Origin: Xanthobacteraceae bacterium
Lineage (GTDB): Bacteria > Pseudomonadota > Alphaproteobacteria > Rhizobiales > Xanthobacteraceae
Length of the DNA: 64,000 bases
Direction of reading: 5' to 3'
Assembly (NCBI GenBank): GCA_019454205.1
Contig: CP075369.1
Span: forward strand, 2,744,001-2,808,000
Part shown: piece by piece, positions 52,445-61,432 of the stretch
Layout of the letters: every line of letters starts with the position of its first letter
Position numbering within the stretch: the stretch's first letter is position 1
Position numbers and translations under genes: made by a program
The notes under the pieces: generated by a model
Databases searched by the model: none
What the model was told of the DNA's origin: nothing
The model's input: the letters and a program-made list of their open reading frames with translations, nothing else

Positions 52445-54277
52445 TTAGTAAACCCGCGCCTTCGGCTCGATGTACTGGATCTCGTTCGTCAGCGTGTAGG
52501 TGTGCACCGGGCGGTAATCGATCTTCACCTTCTTGGTGTCGAAATCGACCCAGCTCAGCGTGTGCTTCATCCATTCCTTGTCGTCGCGGTTCGGGAAGTC
52601 CTCGCGCGCATGCGCGCCGCGCGACTCGGTACGGTTCAGCGCCGAGTCCATCGTCACCACCGCCTGCGAAATGAGATTGTCGAACTCGAGCGTCTCGATC
52701 AGGTCCGTGTTCCAGACCAGCGAACGGTCGGTGACCTTCACGTCGCCCGCGCCGCCGAACACTTTGTGGATAAGGCCGTGGCCTTCGCTCAGGATGTCCT
52801 TGGTGCGGAACACCGCGCAGTTGCTCTGCATCACCTTCTGCATCGAGAGCCGCAGTTCAGCGGTAGGCGTGCCACCCTTGGCGTGACGCAGGCCGTCGAA
52901 GCGCGCGAGCGCCTTCTCGGTCGCTTCGGCGGAAAGCATCATGTGCTTGTCGTTCGGGGTCAGCTTCTCGGCACAGCGGTCGGCCGCCGCGCGGCCGAAC
53001 ACAACGAGGTCGATCAGCGAGTTCGAGCCGAGGCGGTTCGCGCCGTGCACCGAAACGCAGGCCGCTTCGCCGATCGCCATCAGGCCTTCGACGATGGTGT
53101 CGGGATTGCCGTCCTTCTTGGTGACGACTTCGCCGTGTGGGTTCGTGGGGATGCCGCCCATGTTGTAGTGCACGGTCGGGATCACCGGGATCGGCTCTTT
53201 CGTGACGTCGACGCCCGCGAAGATGCGCGCGGATTCCGAAATGCCCGGCAGCCGCTCATGCAGCACTTCCGGATCGAGGTGGTCGAGGTGCAGGTAGATG
53301 TGGTCCTTGTTCTTGCCGACACCGCGCCCTTCGCGGATTTCGATGGTCATCGAGCGCGAAACGACGTCGCGCGAGGCGAGGTCCTTCGCGGACGGCGCGT
53401 AGCGCTCCATGAAGCGCTCGCCTTCGGAGTTGACGAGATAGCCGCCTTCGCCGCGCGAACCTTCGGTGATGAGACAACCAGCACCATAGATGCCGGTCGG
53501 GTGGAACTGCACGAACTCCATGTCCTGTAGCGGCAGGCCCGCGCGCAACACCATCGCATTGCCGTCGCCGGTGCAGGTATGCGCCGACGTGCAGGAGAAG
53601 TAGGCGCGGCCATAGCCGCCGGTCGCGAGAATGGTCTCGTGCGAGCGGAAGCGGTGCATGGTGCCGTCGTCCATCTTGAGCGCGAGCACGCCGCAGCAGC
53701 GGCCGTCCGCGTCCATCAGGAGATCGAGCACGAAATATTCGATGAAGAACTCCGCGCGGTGCTTCAGCGCCGCGCCGTAGAGCGTGTGCAGGATGGCATG
53801 GCCGGTACGGTCGGCGGCGGCGCAGGTGCGCTGCGCGGTGCCCTTGCCGTAGTGGGTCGTCATGCCGCCGAACGGGCGCTGGTAGATCTTGCCGGCTTCC
53901 GTGCGCGAGAACGGCACGCCCCAGTGCTCCAGCTCGTACACTGCCTGCGGCGCATTACGGCAGAGATATTCGATTGCGTCCTGGTCGCCGAGCCAGTCCG
54001 ACCCCTTCACGGTGTCGTACATGTGCCAGCGCCAGTCGTCCTCGCCCATGTTGCCGAGCGCGGCCGAGATGCCGCCCTGCGCCGCAACCGTATGCGAGCG
54101 CGTCGGGAATACTTTGGTGAGGCACGCGGTCTTCAGGCCCGCTTCCGCGCAACCGACCACCGCGCGCAGACCCGCGCCCCCGGCGCCGACGACCACGACG
54201 TCATAGAGATGCTCGGTGACGGGATAGGCCTTGCCGGAGGTTGCCGGTGCGGTGTGGCTGCTGCCGTTGCTGGCCAT
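52445..54277 (-). CDS. sdhA: succinate dehydrogenase flavoprotein subunit
   Basis: A 610-residue catalytic subunit with FAD motif VVVGAGGAGLRAVVGCAEAG, the covalent-flavin His in FPTRSHTVAAQGGISAALGN, active-site EFVQFHPTGIYGAGCLITEGSRGEGG, HTYTL-like C terminus and GANRLGSNSLIDLVVFGRAA. Normal length. Two nt separate it from sdhD. Confidence 0.99.
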   Translation of the reverse strand: MASNGSSHTAPATSGKAYPVTEHLYDVVVVGAGGAGLRAVVGCAEAGLKTACLTKVFPTRSHTVAAQGGISAALGNMGEDDWRWHMYDTVKGSDWLGDQDAIEYLCRNAPQAVYELEHWGVPFSRTEAGKIYQRPFGGMTTHYGKGTAQRTCAAADRTGHAILHTLYGAALKHRAEFFIEYFVLDLLMDADGRCCGVLALKMDDGTMHRFRSHETILATGGYGRAYFSCTSAHTCTGDGNAMVLRAGLPLQDMEFVQFHPTGIYGAGCLITEGSRGEGGYLVNSEGERFMERYAPSAKDLASRDVVSRSMTIEIREGRGVGKNKDHIYLHLDHLDPEVLHERLPGISESARIFAGVDVTKEPIPVIPTVHYNMGGIPTNPHGEVVTKKDGNPDTIVEGLMAIGEAACVSVHGANRLGSNSLIDLVVFGRAAADRCAEKLTPNDKHMMLSAEATEKALARFDGLRHAKGGTPTAELRLSMQKVMQSNCAVFRTKDILSEGHGLIHKVFGGAGDVKVTDRSLVWNTDLIETLEFDNLISQAVVTMDSALNRTESRGAHAREDFPNRDDKEWMKHTLSWVDFDTKKVKIDYRPVHTYTLTNEIQYIEPKARVY

Positions 54278-54279
54278 GT

Positions 54280-54660
54280 TCAGGTTCCGAAGCCGAAGGA
54301 GATTTTGAGAATGGCGAACGCGCAGGCGAGCGCGACGCCCCAGGTGAAGAACGTGTTCGCGAGCAGCAGGAGAACTTTCCGCCCCGGCGAATGGACGTAG
54401 TCTTCAATGACGATCTGCATGCCGAGGCGCATATGAATCGCCACCGAGATGATGGCGGCAAGCAGCAGCACCGCGATCAGCGGCCGCGACAGCGTCGCGA
54501 TCACGCCGGCATGGCCGCGGCCGACCAGCGAAATGGTCACGCCGATCAGCACGATCAGCAGGATTGCGTTCGCGGCGGCGGTGACGCGCTGGAGCCAGAA
54601 ATGTTCGGTGCCGTGATGGGCGGCGCCAAGGCCGCGGACGCGGCTGAGCGGAGTGCGCAT
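54280..54660 (-). CDS. sdhD: succinate dehydrogenase membrane anchor subunit
   Basis: A 126-residue protein with three membrane helices (AILLIVLIGVTISLVG, PLIAVLLLAAIISVAIHM and KVLLLLANTFFTWGVALACAFAIL). Starts MRTPLSRVRGLGAAHHGTEHFWLQRVTAAAN and has HMRLGMQIVIEDYVH between helices 2 and 3, the SdhD pattern with the heme His. Follows sdhC by 3 nt. Confidence 0.94.
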   Translation of the reverse strand: MRTPLSRVRGLGAAHHGTEHFWLQRVTAAANAILLIVLIGVTISLVGRGHAGVIATLSRPLIAVLLLAAIISVAIHMRLGMQIVIEDYVHSPGRKVLLLLANTFFTWGVALACAFAILKISFGFGT

Positions 54661-54663
54661 GGT

Positions 54664-55062
54664 TCAGTTCTTCAGCATGAGGGCGACCGCCCAGATCAGG
54701 ATGTTGAGGGCAGTCGAGCCGAGTAGCGTCGCCTGCGCGAGAAAATGACGCTCGGCCGCGCCGAAACCGCGGACCGTGTCCCAGATGAAATGGCGCAGGC
54801 CTCCGAGCAGGTGGTGCACCAGCGCCCAAGTGAAGCCGAACAGGATCAACCGACCGAACCAGCTTCCGAAGAAATCGTTGGCGTTGTCGAAATGCTTGGG
54901 CGAAAGCGCCGCCGCCACCAGCCACCAGGCGAGCAACAGCATGCCGAAATAAAGCGCGATGCCGCTCAGGCGGTGCGCCATGGACATCGCCATGGTCCAG
55001 GTCAGGCGATAGATCGTAAGGTGGGGAGAAAGCGGGCGCGGGCGCAGCGGCGCATCAGCCAT
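54664..55062 (-). CDS. sdhC: succinate dehydrogenase cytochrome b556 subunit
   Basis: 132 residues from the ATG at 55062, which begins MADAPLRPRPLSPHLTIYR, the conserved N terminus. The longer frame to 55146 lacks family features. The motif MAMSMAHRLSGIALYFG binds quinone, and WALVHHLLGGLRHFIWD in helix 2 supplies the heme-ligating His. Three membrane helices. First gene of the sdh operon, divergent from the LysR gene. Confidence 0.95.
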   Translation of the reverse strand: MADAPLRPRPLSPHLTIYRLTWTMAMSMAHRLSGIALYFGMLLLAWWLVAAALSPKHFDNANDFFGSWFGRLILFGFTWALVHHLLGGLRHFIWDTVRGFGAAERHFLAQATLLGSTALNILIWAVALMLKN

Positions 55063-55230
55063 GTCGATTTTTCCGTTCGTACCGAGAACCGGCGGCGGAA
55101 GACTTGTGCCGTTTCCGCTCACGCCGCAATCCGGAGAAAGGGCCATCCACCGTTTAGAATGGCTCTCACTTCGTCATTTGCGAAACTTATCTGCCAAAAC
55201 TTGGACTACAATCGCTATTTGGCGTAGCAT

Positions 55231-55251
55231 TCCTTCGTGAAATACGAAGGA
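55231..55251. promoter_or_regulatory. inverted repeat upstream of the LysR gene (candidate LysR box)
   Basis: TCCTTCGT-GAAAT-ACGAAGGA, 8-bp perfect arms with a 5-nt spacer, including a T-N11-A core (T 55235, A 55247). It sits 61 nt before the lysR ATG in the 250-bp gap shared with sdhC, the usual position of a LysR autoregulatory site. Confidence 0.45.
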
Positions 55252-55312
55252 TTGGCATACCAGCCGGATTCCGCCTGCCGCTCCGTGCGAATCCGCAGCA
55301 TGGCAGGCATTC

Positions 55313-56203
55313 ATGCGCTTTGATCTCTCCGACCTCAGCCTGTTCCGGCATGTCATGGAGGCAGGATCGATTACCCATGGCGCGGAGCGCGCGAACCTCG
55401 CCCTCGCCGCAGCTTCCACGCGCATCCGCAACATGGAGGAGGCGCTTGGCACGCCTCTCCTGCTCCGCAGCCGGCAAGGCGTGGCGCCGACGCAGGCTGG
55501 GCGCACCCTGCTCCAGCACGCGCGTCTCATGCTCCAGCAGGCGGATCGCCTGCGAGAAGACCTCGGCGCTTTCGTCGGAGGACAAGCGGGGCAGATCAAG
55601 ATGCTCTCCAACACCAATGCGCTGACCGAGTTTCTTCCCGAAGCGCTGTCCTCGTTCCTCACTGCGCATCCAAATGTCAGCGTCGACATCGAGGAGCGGC
55701 TCTCCGACGAAATCGTGAGCCTGATCGCGGAAGGGGTCGCCGATCTCGGCATCGTTGCCGGCACGGTCGATTCCGGCGAACTCGAAACCTATCCGTTCCG
55801 GCGCGACCGCTTCGTGCTGGTCGTCGCCCACGATCATCCGCTTGCGGTGCGCGCACAGGTGTCGCTCGCGCAGGTGCTGGAACACGATTTCGTCGGGCTG
55901 GACCGCGCGTCGGCGTTGCAGCGCTTCCTCGCCGACAAGGCGGCGCGCATCGGCCGCCCACTGCGGCTGCGGATTCAGCTCCGCTCATTCGATGCGGTCT
56001 GCCGTATGGTGGAGAAGAACGTCGGTATCGGCGTCGTGCCGGAGACGACGGCGAAGCGCGCCGCACTCGCGATGGCAGTGACGCCGGTTTCACTTACCGA
56101 TGCCTGGGCCGAACGCGACCTCACCATCTGCGTGCGCAGCTTCGAGGCGCTGCCGGCCTACTCGCGCGATCTGGTCGAGCACCTGCGCCGCACGGAAGCC
56201 TAG
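55313..56203 (+). CDS. LysR-family transcriptional regulator
   Basis: A 296-residue protein. The winged helix-turn-helix spans residues about 4-62 (LSLFRHVMEAGSITHGAERANLALAAASTRIRNMEEALGTPLLLR). The periplasmic-binding-like effector domain covers about 90-290, with DIEERLSDEIVSLIAEGVADLGIVAG and ENVGIGV-like VEKNVGIGVVPE. The effector is not readable from sequence. Divergent from sdhC and convergent with the mesaconyl-CoA hydratase gene, with which it shares the CTAG stop overlap. Confidence 0.95.
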   Translation: MRFDLSDLSLFRHVMEAGSITHGAERANLALAAASTRIRNMEEALGTPLLLRSRQGVAPTQAGRTLLQHARLMLQQADRLREDLGAFVGGQAGQIKMLSNTNALTEFLPEALSSFLTAHPNVSVDIEERLSDEIVSLIAEGVADLGIVAGTVDSGELETYPFRRDRFVLVVAHDHPLAVRAQVSLAQVLEHDFVGLDRASALQRFLADKAARIGRPLRLRIQLRSFDAVCRMVEKNVGIGVVPETTAKRAALAMAVTPVSLTDAWAERDLTICVRSFEALPAYSRDLVEHLRRTEA

Positions 56204-57267
56204 CGCGGAATCAGCACCCAGTAGTCGAGATCGAGGATCACGCCCGGCTCGTATTCGTCGCCGTTCTTGTACGGATAATCCCTACAGGGCCGGTCCTTGG
56301 TCGCTACCATACGCAAACGTAGCGCGCCGACATCGCTCCGGTGCGGCAACTCCTGCGCGTCGAGCACTTCCGACCACGCAAACACCGTATCGCCCGCGAA
56401 CAGCGGCGCGACATGCCGCCCGCCGTTGATGGCCGCGACATGGAACGCGTTGGCGAGGCCGTTGAACGAAAGCGCCCGTGCCAGCGAAATGACATGACCG
56501 CCGTAGATCAGCCGCTTCCCGAAGCGATCCGACTTCTGCGCGAACTGGTTGAAGTGGACTTTCGCCGTGTTCTGGTAGAGCCGCGTCGCGATCTGGTGCT
56601 CGGCTTCCTCGACCGTCATGCCGTCCACATGGTCGATCTTCTCGCCCGGCGTGTAGTCCTCGAAACGGTGTTCGCTCCCCGCAAGGCGGAAATTATATTC
56701 GCGTAAATGCAGCGCGGGCACACTTGCGCCCAGTCCTTCGGCAGGGATCGCGGAGGGAAGCTGCGGCACCAGCGGCTCAGGTGCCGCGCCATGCTCGTTG
56801 CGCTTGCGCACCATCACCCAGCGCGCGTAGTCGAGCACTTCCTTGCCATGCTGGTTGAAGCCGGTCGAACGCACATAGACCACGCCGGAGGTGCGGTTCG
56901 CATTCTCGCGCAAGCCGATCACCTCGGAAACGGCGTGCAGCGTATCGCCCGGATAGACCGGCGCGAGGAAACGGCACGCGGCATAGCCGAGGTTCGCGAC
57001 TGCGTTCAGCGAGATATCCGGCACCGTCTTGCCGAACACGATGTGAAACACAAGCAGATCATCGACCGGCGCACGCGGATAGCCGATTGCCTTCGCGAAG
57101 CTCTCCGCCGACTGCACGGCGAAGCGCGTGCCGTAAAGCGCCGAATAGAGCGATACGTCGCCTTCCGTGATCGTTCGTGGCGTCGCGTGGTGGATGACCT
57201 GCCCAAGCGAAAAATCCTCGAAGAAATTGCCGGAAGAAGTTTTCATCTTCGTCACAACCGGATTCAT
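56200..57267 (-). CDS. mch: mesaconyl-CoA hydratase (MaoC-type double hotdog)
   Basis: Hydrates mesaconyl-CoA to beta-methylmalyl-CoA in the ethylmalonyl-CoA pathway. 355 residues from ATG 57267. An upstream open extension is antisense noise. Supporting stretches are NFFEDFSLGQVIHHATPRTITEGD, YPRAPVDDLLVFHIVFGKTVPDISLNAVANLGYA and FLAPVYPGDTLHAVSEVIGL. The second half has YTPGEKIDHVDGMTVEEAEHQIATRLYQNTAKVHFN and GGHVISLARALSFNGLANA, the hotdog dehydratase motif. Overlaps the lyase gene's stop by four bases, so the two form an operon. Confidence 0.88.
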   Translation of the reverse strand: MNPVVTKMKTSSGNFFEDFSLGQVIHHATPRTITEGDVSLYSALYGTRFAVQSAESFAKAIGYPRAPVDDLLVFHIVFGKTVPDISLNAVANLGYAACRFLAPVYPGDTLHAVSEVIGLRENANRTSGVVYVRSTGFNQHGKEVLDYARWVMVRKRNEHGAAPEPLVPQLPSAIPAEGLGASVPALHLREYNFRLAGSEHRFEDYTPGEKIDHVDGMTVEEAEHQIATRLYQNTAKVHFNQFAQKSDRFGKRLIYGGHVISLARALSFNGLANAFHVAAINGGRHVAPLFAGDTVFAWSEVLDAQELPHRSDVGALRLRMVATKDRPCRDYPYKNGDEYEPGVILDLDYWVLIPR

Positions 57268-58157
57268 TGCGCCGCTTCCCGTTCCCTGATCGCATCCGCC
57301 ACCGCGACCGTACGCTTCGCGATTTCCGCATGAAGGATTTCGTACATGCGGCCGTCGATCTGCAAAACGCCCTTGCCCGCATTCTCCGGCTGTTCGAAAG
57401 CGCTCACCACTTTTCGCGCGGCCGCGACTTCTTCCTCGCCCGGCGAGAACACCTCGTTGCAAGGCGCGATATGCGAGGGGTGGATAATGGTCTTGCCATC
57501 GAAGCCGAAATCGCGCGCCTGCGCGGCTTCTTCCTTCAATCCGTCGATATTGGCGATGTCGTTATAGACGCCGTCGATCACGTCGATTCCGTAAGCGCGC
57601 GCGGCAGCGACCGTATTCGCGAGGAACGGGATCAATCCCGCGCGCCCGCGCGTGATCCTCGCCCGCGTTTCCTTCGCGTAGTCGTTGGTGCCGAGAATGA
57701 AAACCGAGAGCCGAGTCTTGTCGTCTTTCGCGGTCGCTGCGATCTGTTCGAGACGAAAGGCCGATAGTGCCGTTTCGATCATGACCCAGATGCGGATTTT
57801 CCCGTCCGCGTTCGTTTGCGCCAGCGCCCGCGCGATATCGTTCATTTCGTCGGCAGACGAGACTTTCGGCACCAGAATGGCATCCGGATTCGCCATCGCC
57901 GCCGCCTTGAAATCATCCATGCCCCATGGCGTCGAGAACGCATTGACGCGGATTGCGACTTCCCGGTTGCCGTAGCCGCCGGCCTTCACGGCTGCCGTAA
58001 CTTGTTCGCGCGCGATGGTTTTGGCGTCGGGCGCGACTGCGTCTTCCAGATCGAGGATCAATGCATCTGCGGCAAGTGAGCGCGCCTTCTCCAGCGCACG
58101 CGCATTGGAGCCGGGCATGTAGAGCACGCTTCTGCGCGGACGAATGGAAGACGGCAT
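57264..58157 (-). CDS. HpcH/HpaI-type CoA-ester lyase or thioesterase (CitE-like, malyl-CoA family)
   Basis: 297 residues from ATG 58157 (GAGGGG 7 nt upstream). The TIM-barrel CitE pattern is present: RSVLYMPGSNARALEKA, DALILDLEDAVAPDAK (metal-binding Glu/Asp), VAIRVNAFSTPWG, VMIETALSAF (metal Glu) and GKTIIHPSHIAPCNEVFSP. With mch directly downstream, the substrate is probably malyl-CoA or beta-methylmalyl-CoA. Whether it is the lyase (Mcl1) or the thioesterase (Mcl2) cannot be settled here. The length favours Mcl2. Confidence 0.87.
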   Translation of the reverse strand: MPSSIRPRRSVLYMPGSNARALEKARSLAADALILDLEDAVAPDAKTIAREQVTAAVKAGGYGNREVAIRVNAFSTPWGMDDFKAAAMANPDAILVPKVSSADEMNDIARALAQTNADGKIRIWVMIETALSAFRLEQIAATAKDDKTRLSVFILGTNDYAKETRARITRGRAGLIPFLANTVAAARAYGIDVIDGVYNDIANIDGLKEEAAQARDFGFDGKTIIHPSHIAPCNEVFSPGEEEVAAARKVVSAFEQPENAGKGVLQIDGRMYEILHAEIAKRTVAVADAIREREAAQ

Positions 58158-58272
58158 GAGAACCCCTCGTTTGCAGGCCATGTCCTAGCCTCCACGCAAC
58201 CTGCATGCCAAGCCCTTGACGGGAGCGCGAAGGTGGCTTCTTTCGTAGGGACCGCCAAAGAGGAACGGAAAC

Positions 58273-58947
58273 GTGGATTTTCCCGAACGGCTCACGGCAG
58301 GCTATCGCAACTTTCTCACCAACCGTCTGCCCGACGAGCAGAGTCGGTTCAGGGAACTCGCGACCCGCGGCCAGAAGCCCGAAGTCATGGTGATTGGCTG
58401 TTGCGACAGCCGCGTGTCGCCGGAAGTCATCTTCGACGCCGCACCGGGTGAATTGTTCGTCGCGCGCAATGTCGCGAATCTGGTGCCGCCGTATTCGCCG
58501 GACGGCGCGACCCGCGCCGTCTCCGCCTCCCTCGAATTCGCGGTGCAGGCGCTGCGCGTGAAGCACATCGTGGTGCTCGGCCATGCACAGTGCGGCGGTA
58601 TCGCCGCGCACGCGAACCATATCGAACCGCTCTCGCCGGGCGATTTCATCGGCAACTGGATGAAGATAATCGAGCCCGCGGTGCAAAGCATGCCGCGGCG
58701 CGCGCACAACGAGAGCGAGCGCGAATATCTTACGCGCCTCGAAAAGGCATCCGTGCTGCTGACCGTCAAGAACCTGATGACGTTCCCTTGCGTGAACATC
58801 CTGGTCGGGCGCGGCAAGCTGAAGCTGCACGGCGCGTACTTCGGCGTCGCGGACGGCGACCTGCTGGTCTACGACGAACAGAAGAAAGATTTCGTGCCGG
58901 TCGCGAAGGCCGAGCACGCGGCGGCGATCGCCGAGCCGAGATTCTGA
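58273..58947 (+). CDS. beta-class carbonic anhydrase
   Basis: Interconverts CO2 and bicarbonate. 224 residues from a GTG at 58273 (GAGGA upstream). Zinc ligands C44 and D45 in GCCDSRVSPE, H104 and C107 in LGHAQCGG. R47 makes the Asp-Arg dyad. ELFVARNVANLVPPY is the conserved loop. It may feed bicarbonate to the carboxylases of the neighbouring ethylmalonyl pathway. Followed by a shared terminator. Confidence 0.95.
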   Translation: MDFPERLTAGYRNFLTNRLPDEQSRFRELATRGQKPEVMVIGCCDSRVSPEVIFDAAPGELFVARNVANLVPPYSPDGATRAVSASLEFAVQALRVKHIVVLGHAQCGGIAAHANHIEPLSPGDFIGNWMKIIEPAVQSMPRRAHNESEREYLTRLEKASVLLTVKNLMTFPCVNILVGRGKLKLHGAYFGVADGDLLVYDEQKKDFVPVAKAEHAAAIAEPRF

Positions 58948-58952
58948 AAATA

Positions 58953-58980
58953 AAAATGGCCGGGGAGACCCGGCCATTTT
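58953..58980. terminator. bidirectional terminator between carbonic anhydrase and asd
   Basis: A 12-bp perfect stem (AAAATGGCCGGG / CCCGGCCATTTT) with loop GAGA. The A and T runs at both feet let it end both convergent genes. Confidence 0.93.
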
Positions 58981-59002
58981 CTTATTCGATTGTCCTTGAA
59001 GC

Positions 59003-60037
59003 TTACGCCGCCTTCTTCTTCGGCTGCACGAGCTTGCGGTTGACCAGCACTTCCGCGATCTGGATCGCGTTCAGCGCCGCGCCCTTGCGCAGATTGTCGG
59101 ACACGCACCAGAAGTTCAGGCCGTTCTTCACCGTGTGATCTTCGCGGATGCGCGAGATGTAGGTCGCATCCTCGCCGGTCGCCTCGAACGGCGTGACGTA
59201 ACCGCCGTTCTCGCGCTTATCCACCACCAGCAGACCCGGTGCTTCGCGAAGAATGTCGCGCGCCTTGTCCGCCGAGAGCGGCTGCTCAAACTCGACGTTC
59301 ACCGCTTCCGAATGGCCTACGAACACCGGCACGCGCACGCAGGTCGCGGTCAGTGCGATGTCCGGATCGAGGATCTTTTTCGTCTCGGCGTCCATCTTCC
59401 ACTCTTCTTTCGTGTAACCGTCCTCGCGGAACACGTCGATGTGCGGAATGACATTGAAGGCGATGCGCTTGGTGAACTTCTCCGGCTCGACCGAGTCGTT
59501 CACGTAGATCGCCTTGGTCTGGTTGAAGAGTTCGTCCATCGCGTCCTTGCCGGCACCCGACACCGATTGATAGGTCGAGACCACGACGCGCTTGATCTTC
59601 GCGGCATCGTGCAGCGGCTTCAGCGCCACCACGAGCTGTGCGGTCGAGCAGTTCGGGTTCGCGATGATGTTCTTCTTCGTATAGCCGGTGACAGCATCCG
59701 CGTTCACTTCCGGAACGATCAGCGGCACCTCGTCGTCGTAGCGCCAGCACGACGAGTTATCGATCACCACGCAGCCCTGCGCGCCGATCTTGGGCGACCA
59801 TTCCTTCGACACGGAAGAACCCGCCGACATCAGGCAGAAGTCGGTGTCCGAGAAATCGTAGTTCTCGAGCGCCTTGCATTTAAGGATCCGGTCACCATAC
59901 GAAACCTCGACCCCGATCGAGCGGCGCGAAGCCAGCGCCACGACCTCGTCCGCGGGGAAGCCGCGGTCCGCAAGGATGTTCAGCATTTCGCGGCCGACGT
60001 TACCCGTCGCGCCGACTACGGCGACCTTGTAACCCAT
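59003..60037 (-). CDS. asd: aspartate-semialdehyde dehydrogenase
   Basis: Reduces aspartyl phosphate to the semialdehyde for lysine, threonine and methionine synthesis. 344 residues. NADP motif VAVVGATGNVGREML, the catalytic C130 in IIANPNCSTAQLVVALKPLHD, and substrate-binding VSTYQSVSGAGKDAMDEL and RVPVFVGHSEAVNVEF. Ends with a basic QPKKKAA tail. No attenuator or riboswitch recognised upstream. Confidence 0.97.
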   Translation of the reverse strand: MGYKVAVVGATGNVGREMLNILADRGFPADEVVALASRRSIGVEVSYGDRILKCKALENYDFSDTDFCLMSAGSSVSKEWSPKIGAQGCVVIDNSSCWRYDDEVPLIVPEVNADAVTGYTKKNIIANPNCSTAQLVVALKPLHDAAKIKRVVVSTYQSVSGAGKDAMDELFNQTKAIYVNDSVEPEKFTKRIAFNVIPHIDVFREDGYTKEEWKMDAETKKILDPDIALTATCVRVPVFVGHSEAVNVEFEQPLSADKARDILREAPGLLVVDKRENGGYVTPFEATGEDATYISRIREDHTVKNGLNFWCVSDNLRKGAALNAIQIAEVLVNRKLVQPKKKAA

Positions 60038-60171
60038 TGTTCACTCTGGCCGCGAAAAGCCGCGGCTTTGCTCCTGCATTTAACCGGAATGCGGCGGGTT
60101 CTACGCGAGAAGGTTGCACGCGCCAAGCCTTGAATGAACGGGGCTGGCGGGCCTTTCAGGGGGGCCGCAAA

Positions 60172-61026
60172 GTGAACGATCGCCACGTACCGCTTTCCGT
60201 TTTTCGCCGTCCGCCGGAGGCTGTCGCGGTTCCGCTCCTGCTGGAGCAGGAAGCCCGCGCCGTCACCGCATCGCGTGTCCTCGCCGCCATGGCGATGGCC
60301 GCATTGGTTGCTTTTTTCGTGGTCGGCCTCGGTGGGCCGCAGCAGGCGAAATCCTCCGTCGAGCAGGCGCCGCCGCAGCGCTCGGCATGGATCGAGGCCG
60401 CGCGCCAGAACGGCGCTTTCGCCATCGCCTCCAGCGCCCTGCAGGGGCTGGAACACACCTACCTCACACGCCGCCATGCCACCGGCGGCGGCCGCGAGGA
60501 CATCCTCACCTACGGCGCGGCTTCCGATACCAATGGCGCGTTCGTTCGCGTCTCGCTCTATCGTCCCGGTACGGAAGGCGCGGTGCTGAGCGACCCGGTG
60601 GAATCGGTCGCCTCGCTGGCAGCGCTCTCCTCGATTCAAGCGGACATCACCGGCCCTGCCGGAATCCTCATCACCAAGTTCGGCGATCTGCAAACCGTGC
60701 AGATGACCCTTGCGACCGGAAATGGTCCGCGCAACTGCCTCGCCATCGCCGGCAAGTTCGACGAAGCCGCGATCGGCATCACCGCCTGGTACTGCAATCC
60801 CGGCACCGAGCTGGTTGCGCCGGGTCAACTGGCCTGCATGCTCGACCGTCTCGCCATGCTGTCTTCGGGCGGCGACGAACGGCTGATCGATTTCTTCGCT
60901 GTTGCCGAGCGTAACCGCAGCTTCTGCGACGTGAAAAATCCGCTGCTCGGCGTCGCGCCGAAAGCACCGGACTGGATCGATACCAAGGACGGCCCGCGCC
61001 TGCGCGGCAAATTCACCGCGCGCTGA
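60172..61026 (+). CDS. membrane-anchored protein of unknown function (284 aa)
   Basis: GTG at 60172 chosen because AGGGGGG lies 8 nt before it. The open frame extends back to 60037 without such a site. A single membrane segment (about residues 35-57, RVLAAMAMAALVAFFVVGL) puts the rest in the periplasm. The soluble domain has four Cys (PRNCLAIAG, AWYCNPG, LACMLDR, RSFCDVK) and beta-rich stretches. No family recognised. Convergent with the cytochrome gene (no gap). Confidence 0.68.
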   Translation: MNDRHVPLSVFRRPPEAVAVPLLLEQEARAVTASRVLAAMAMAALVAFFVVGLGGPQQAKSSVEQAPPQRSAWIEAARQNGAFAIASSALQGLEHTYLTRRHATGGGREDILTYGAASDTNGAFVRVSLYRPGTEGAVLSDPVESVASLAALSSIQADITGPAGILITKFGDLQTVQMTLATGNGPRNCLAIAGKFDEAAIGITAWYCNPGTELVAPGQLACMLDRLAMLSSGGDERLIDFFAVAERNRSFCDVKNPLLGVAPKAPDWIDTKDGPRLRGKFTAR

Positions 61027-61428
61027 TTACTGATTCAGGAATGGATTCTGGAAGCCCCGGTTGCCGGGCGCTTTCGGCGGAAACGTCTTCTCCAGATAAT
61101 CGAGAATCGTTTTGCGGTCTTTCGCATCGAGTTTTGGTGCGCCGTGACGCTCGATCATGATGTCGATGGTTTCGCTCCAGCGTTCCCGCGTGAAACCTTG
61201 CGCCGCGACGATCTTGAATCCGTGGCACGCCGTGCAGCCATAGAATGCATCGTCGCGCCCCGGATTGTCCGGATAATCTTCCGGATCCTCCGGCTTCGGT
61301 TCGAATGCGGGCGGCTGTTGTTGCGCGTGTGATGCGGTCGACAACACGCCGAACGCAAACACGGCCAGCAGCACGGCGAGAAAGTTGCGGGCGGCATTCG
61401 CCGCCCGCGTTGTTGTGTACCTTTTCAT
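61027..61428 (-). CDS. c-type cytochrome, probable partner of the SorA-type enzyme
   Basis: 133 residues from ATG 61428. A TTG at 61440 is an alternative. Signal peptide ends STASHA-Q. One heme-binding motif CTACH at residues 65-69, followed by the WSETIDIMIERHGAPKL helix (possible Met ligand) and a short tail, as in SorB-like monoheme cytochromes. It starts 4 nt after the upstream molybdoenzyme's stop, so the two are co-expressed and it should take its electrons. Confidence 0.88.
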   Translation of the reverse strand: MKRYTTTRAANAARNFLAVLLAVFAFGVLSTASHAQQQPPAFEPKPEDPEDYPDNPGRDDAFYGCTACHGFKIVAAQGFTRERWSETIDIMIERHGAPKLDAKDRKTILDYLEKTFPPKAPGNRGFQNPFLNQ

Positions 61429-61432
61429 TCGC

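Noticed and set aside
59900..60171. Lysine or SAM riboswitch upstream of asd
   Set aside because: No conserved junction or stem pattern of those riboswitches was seen in the short leader.
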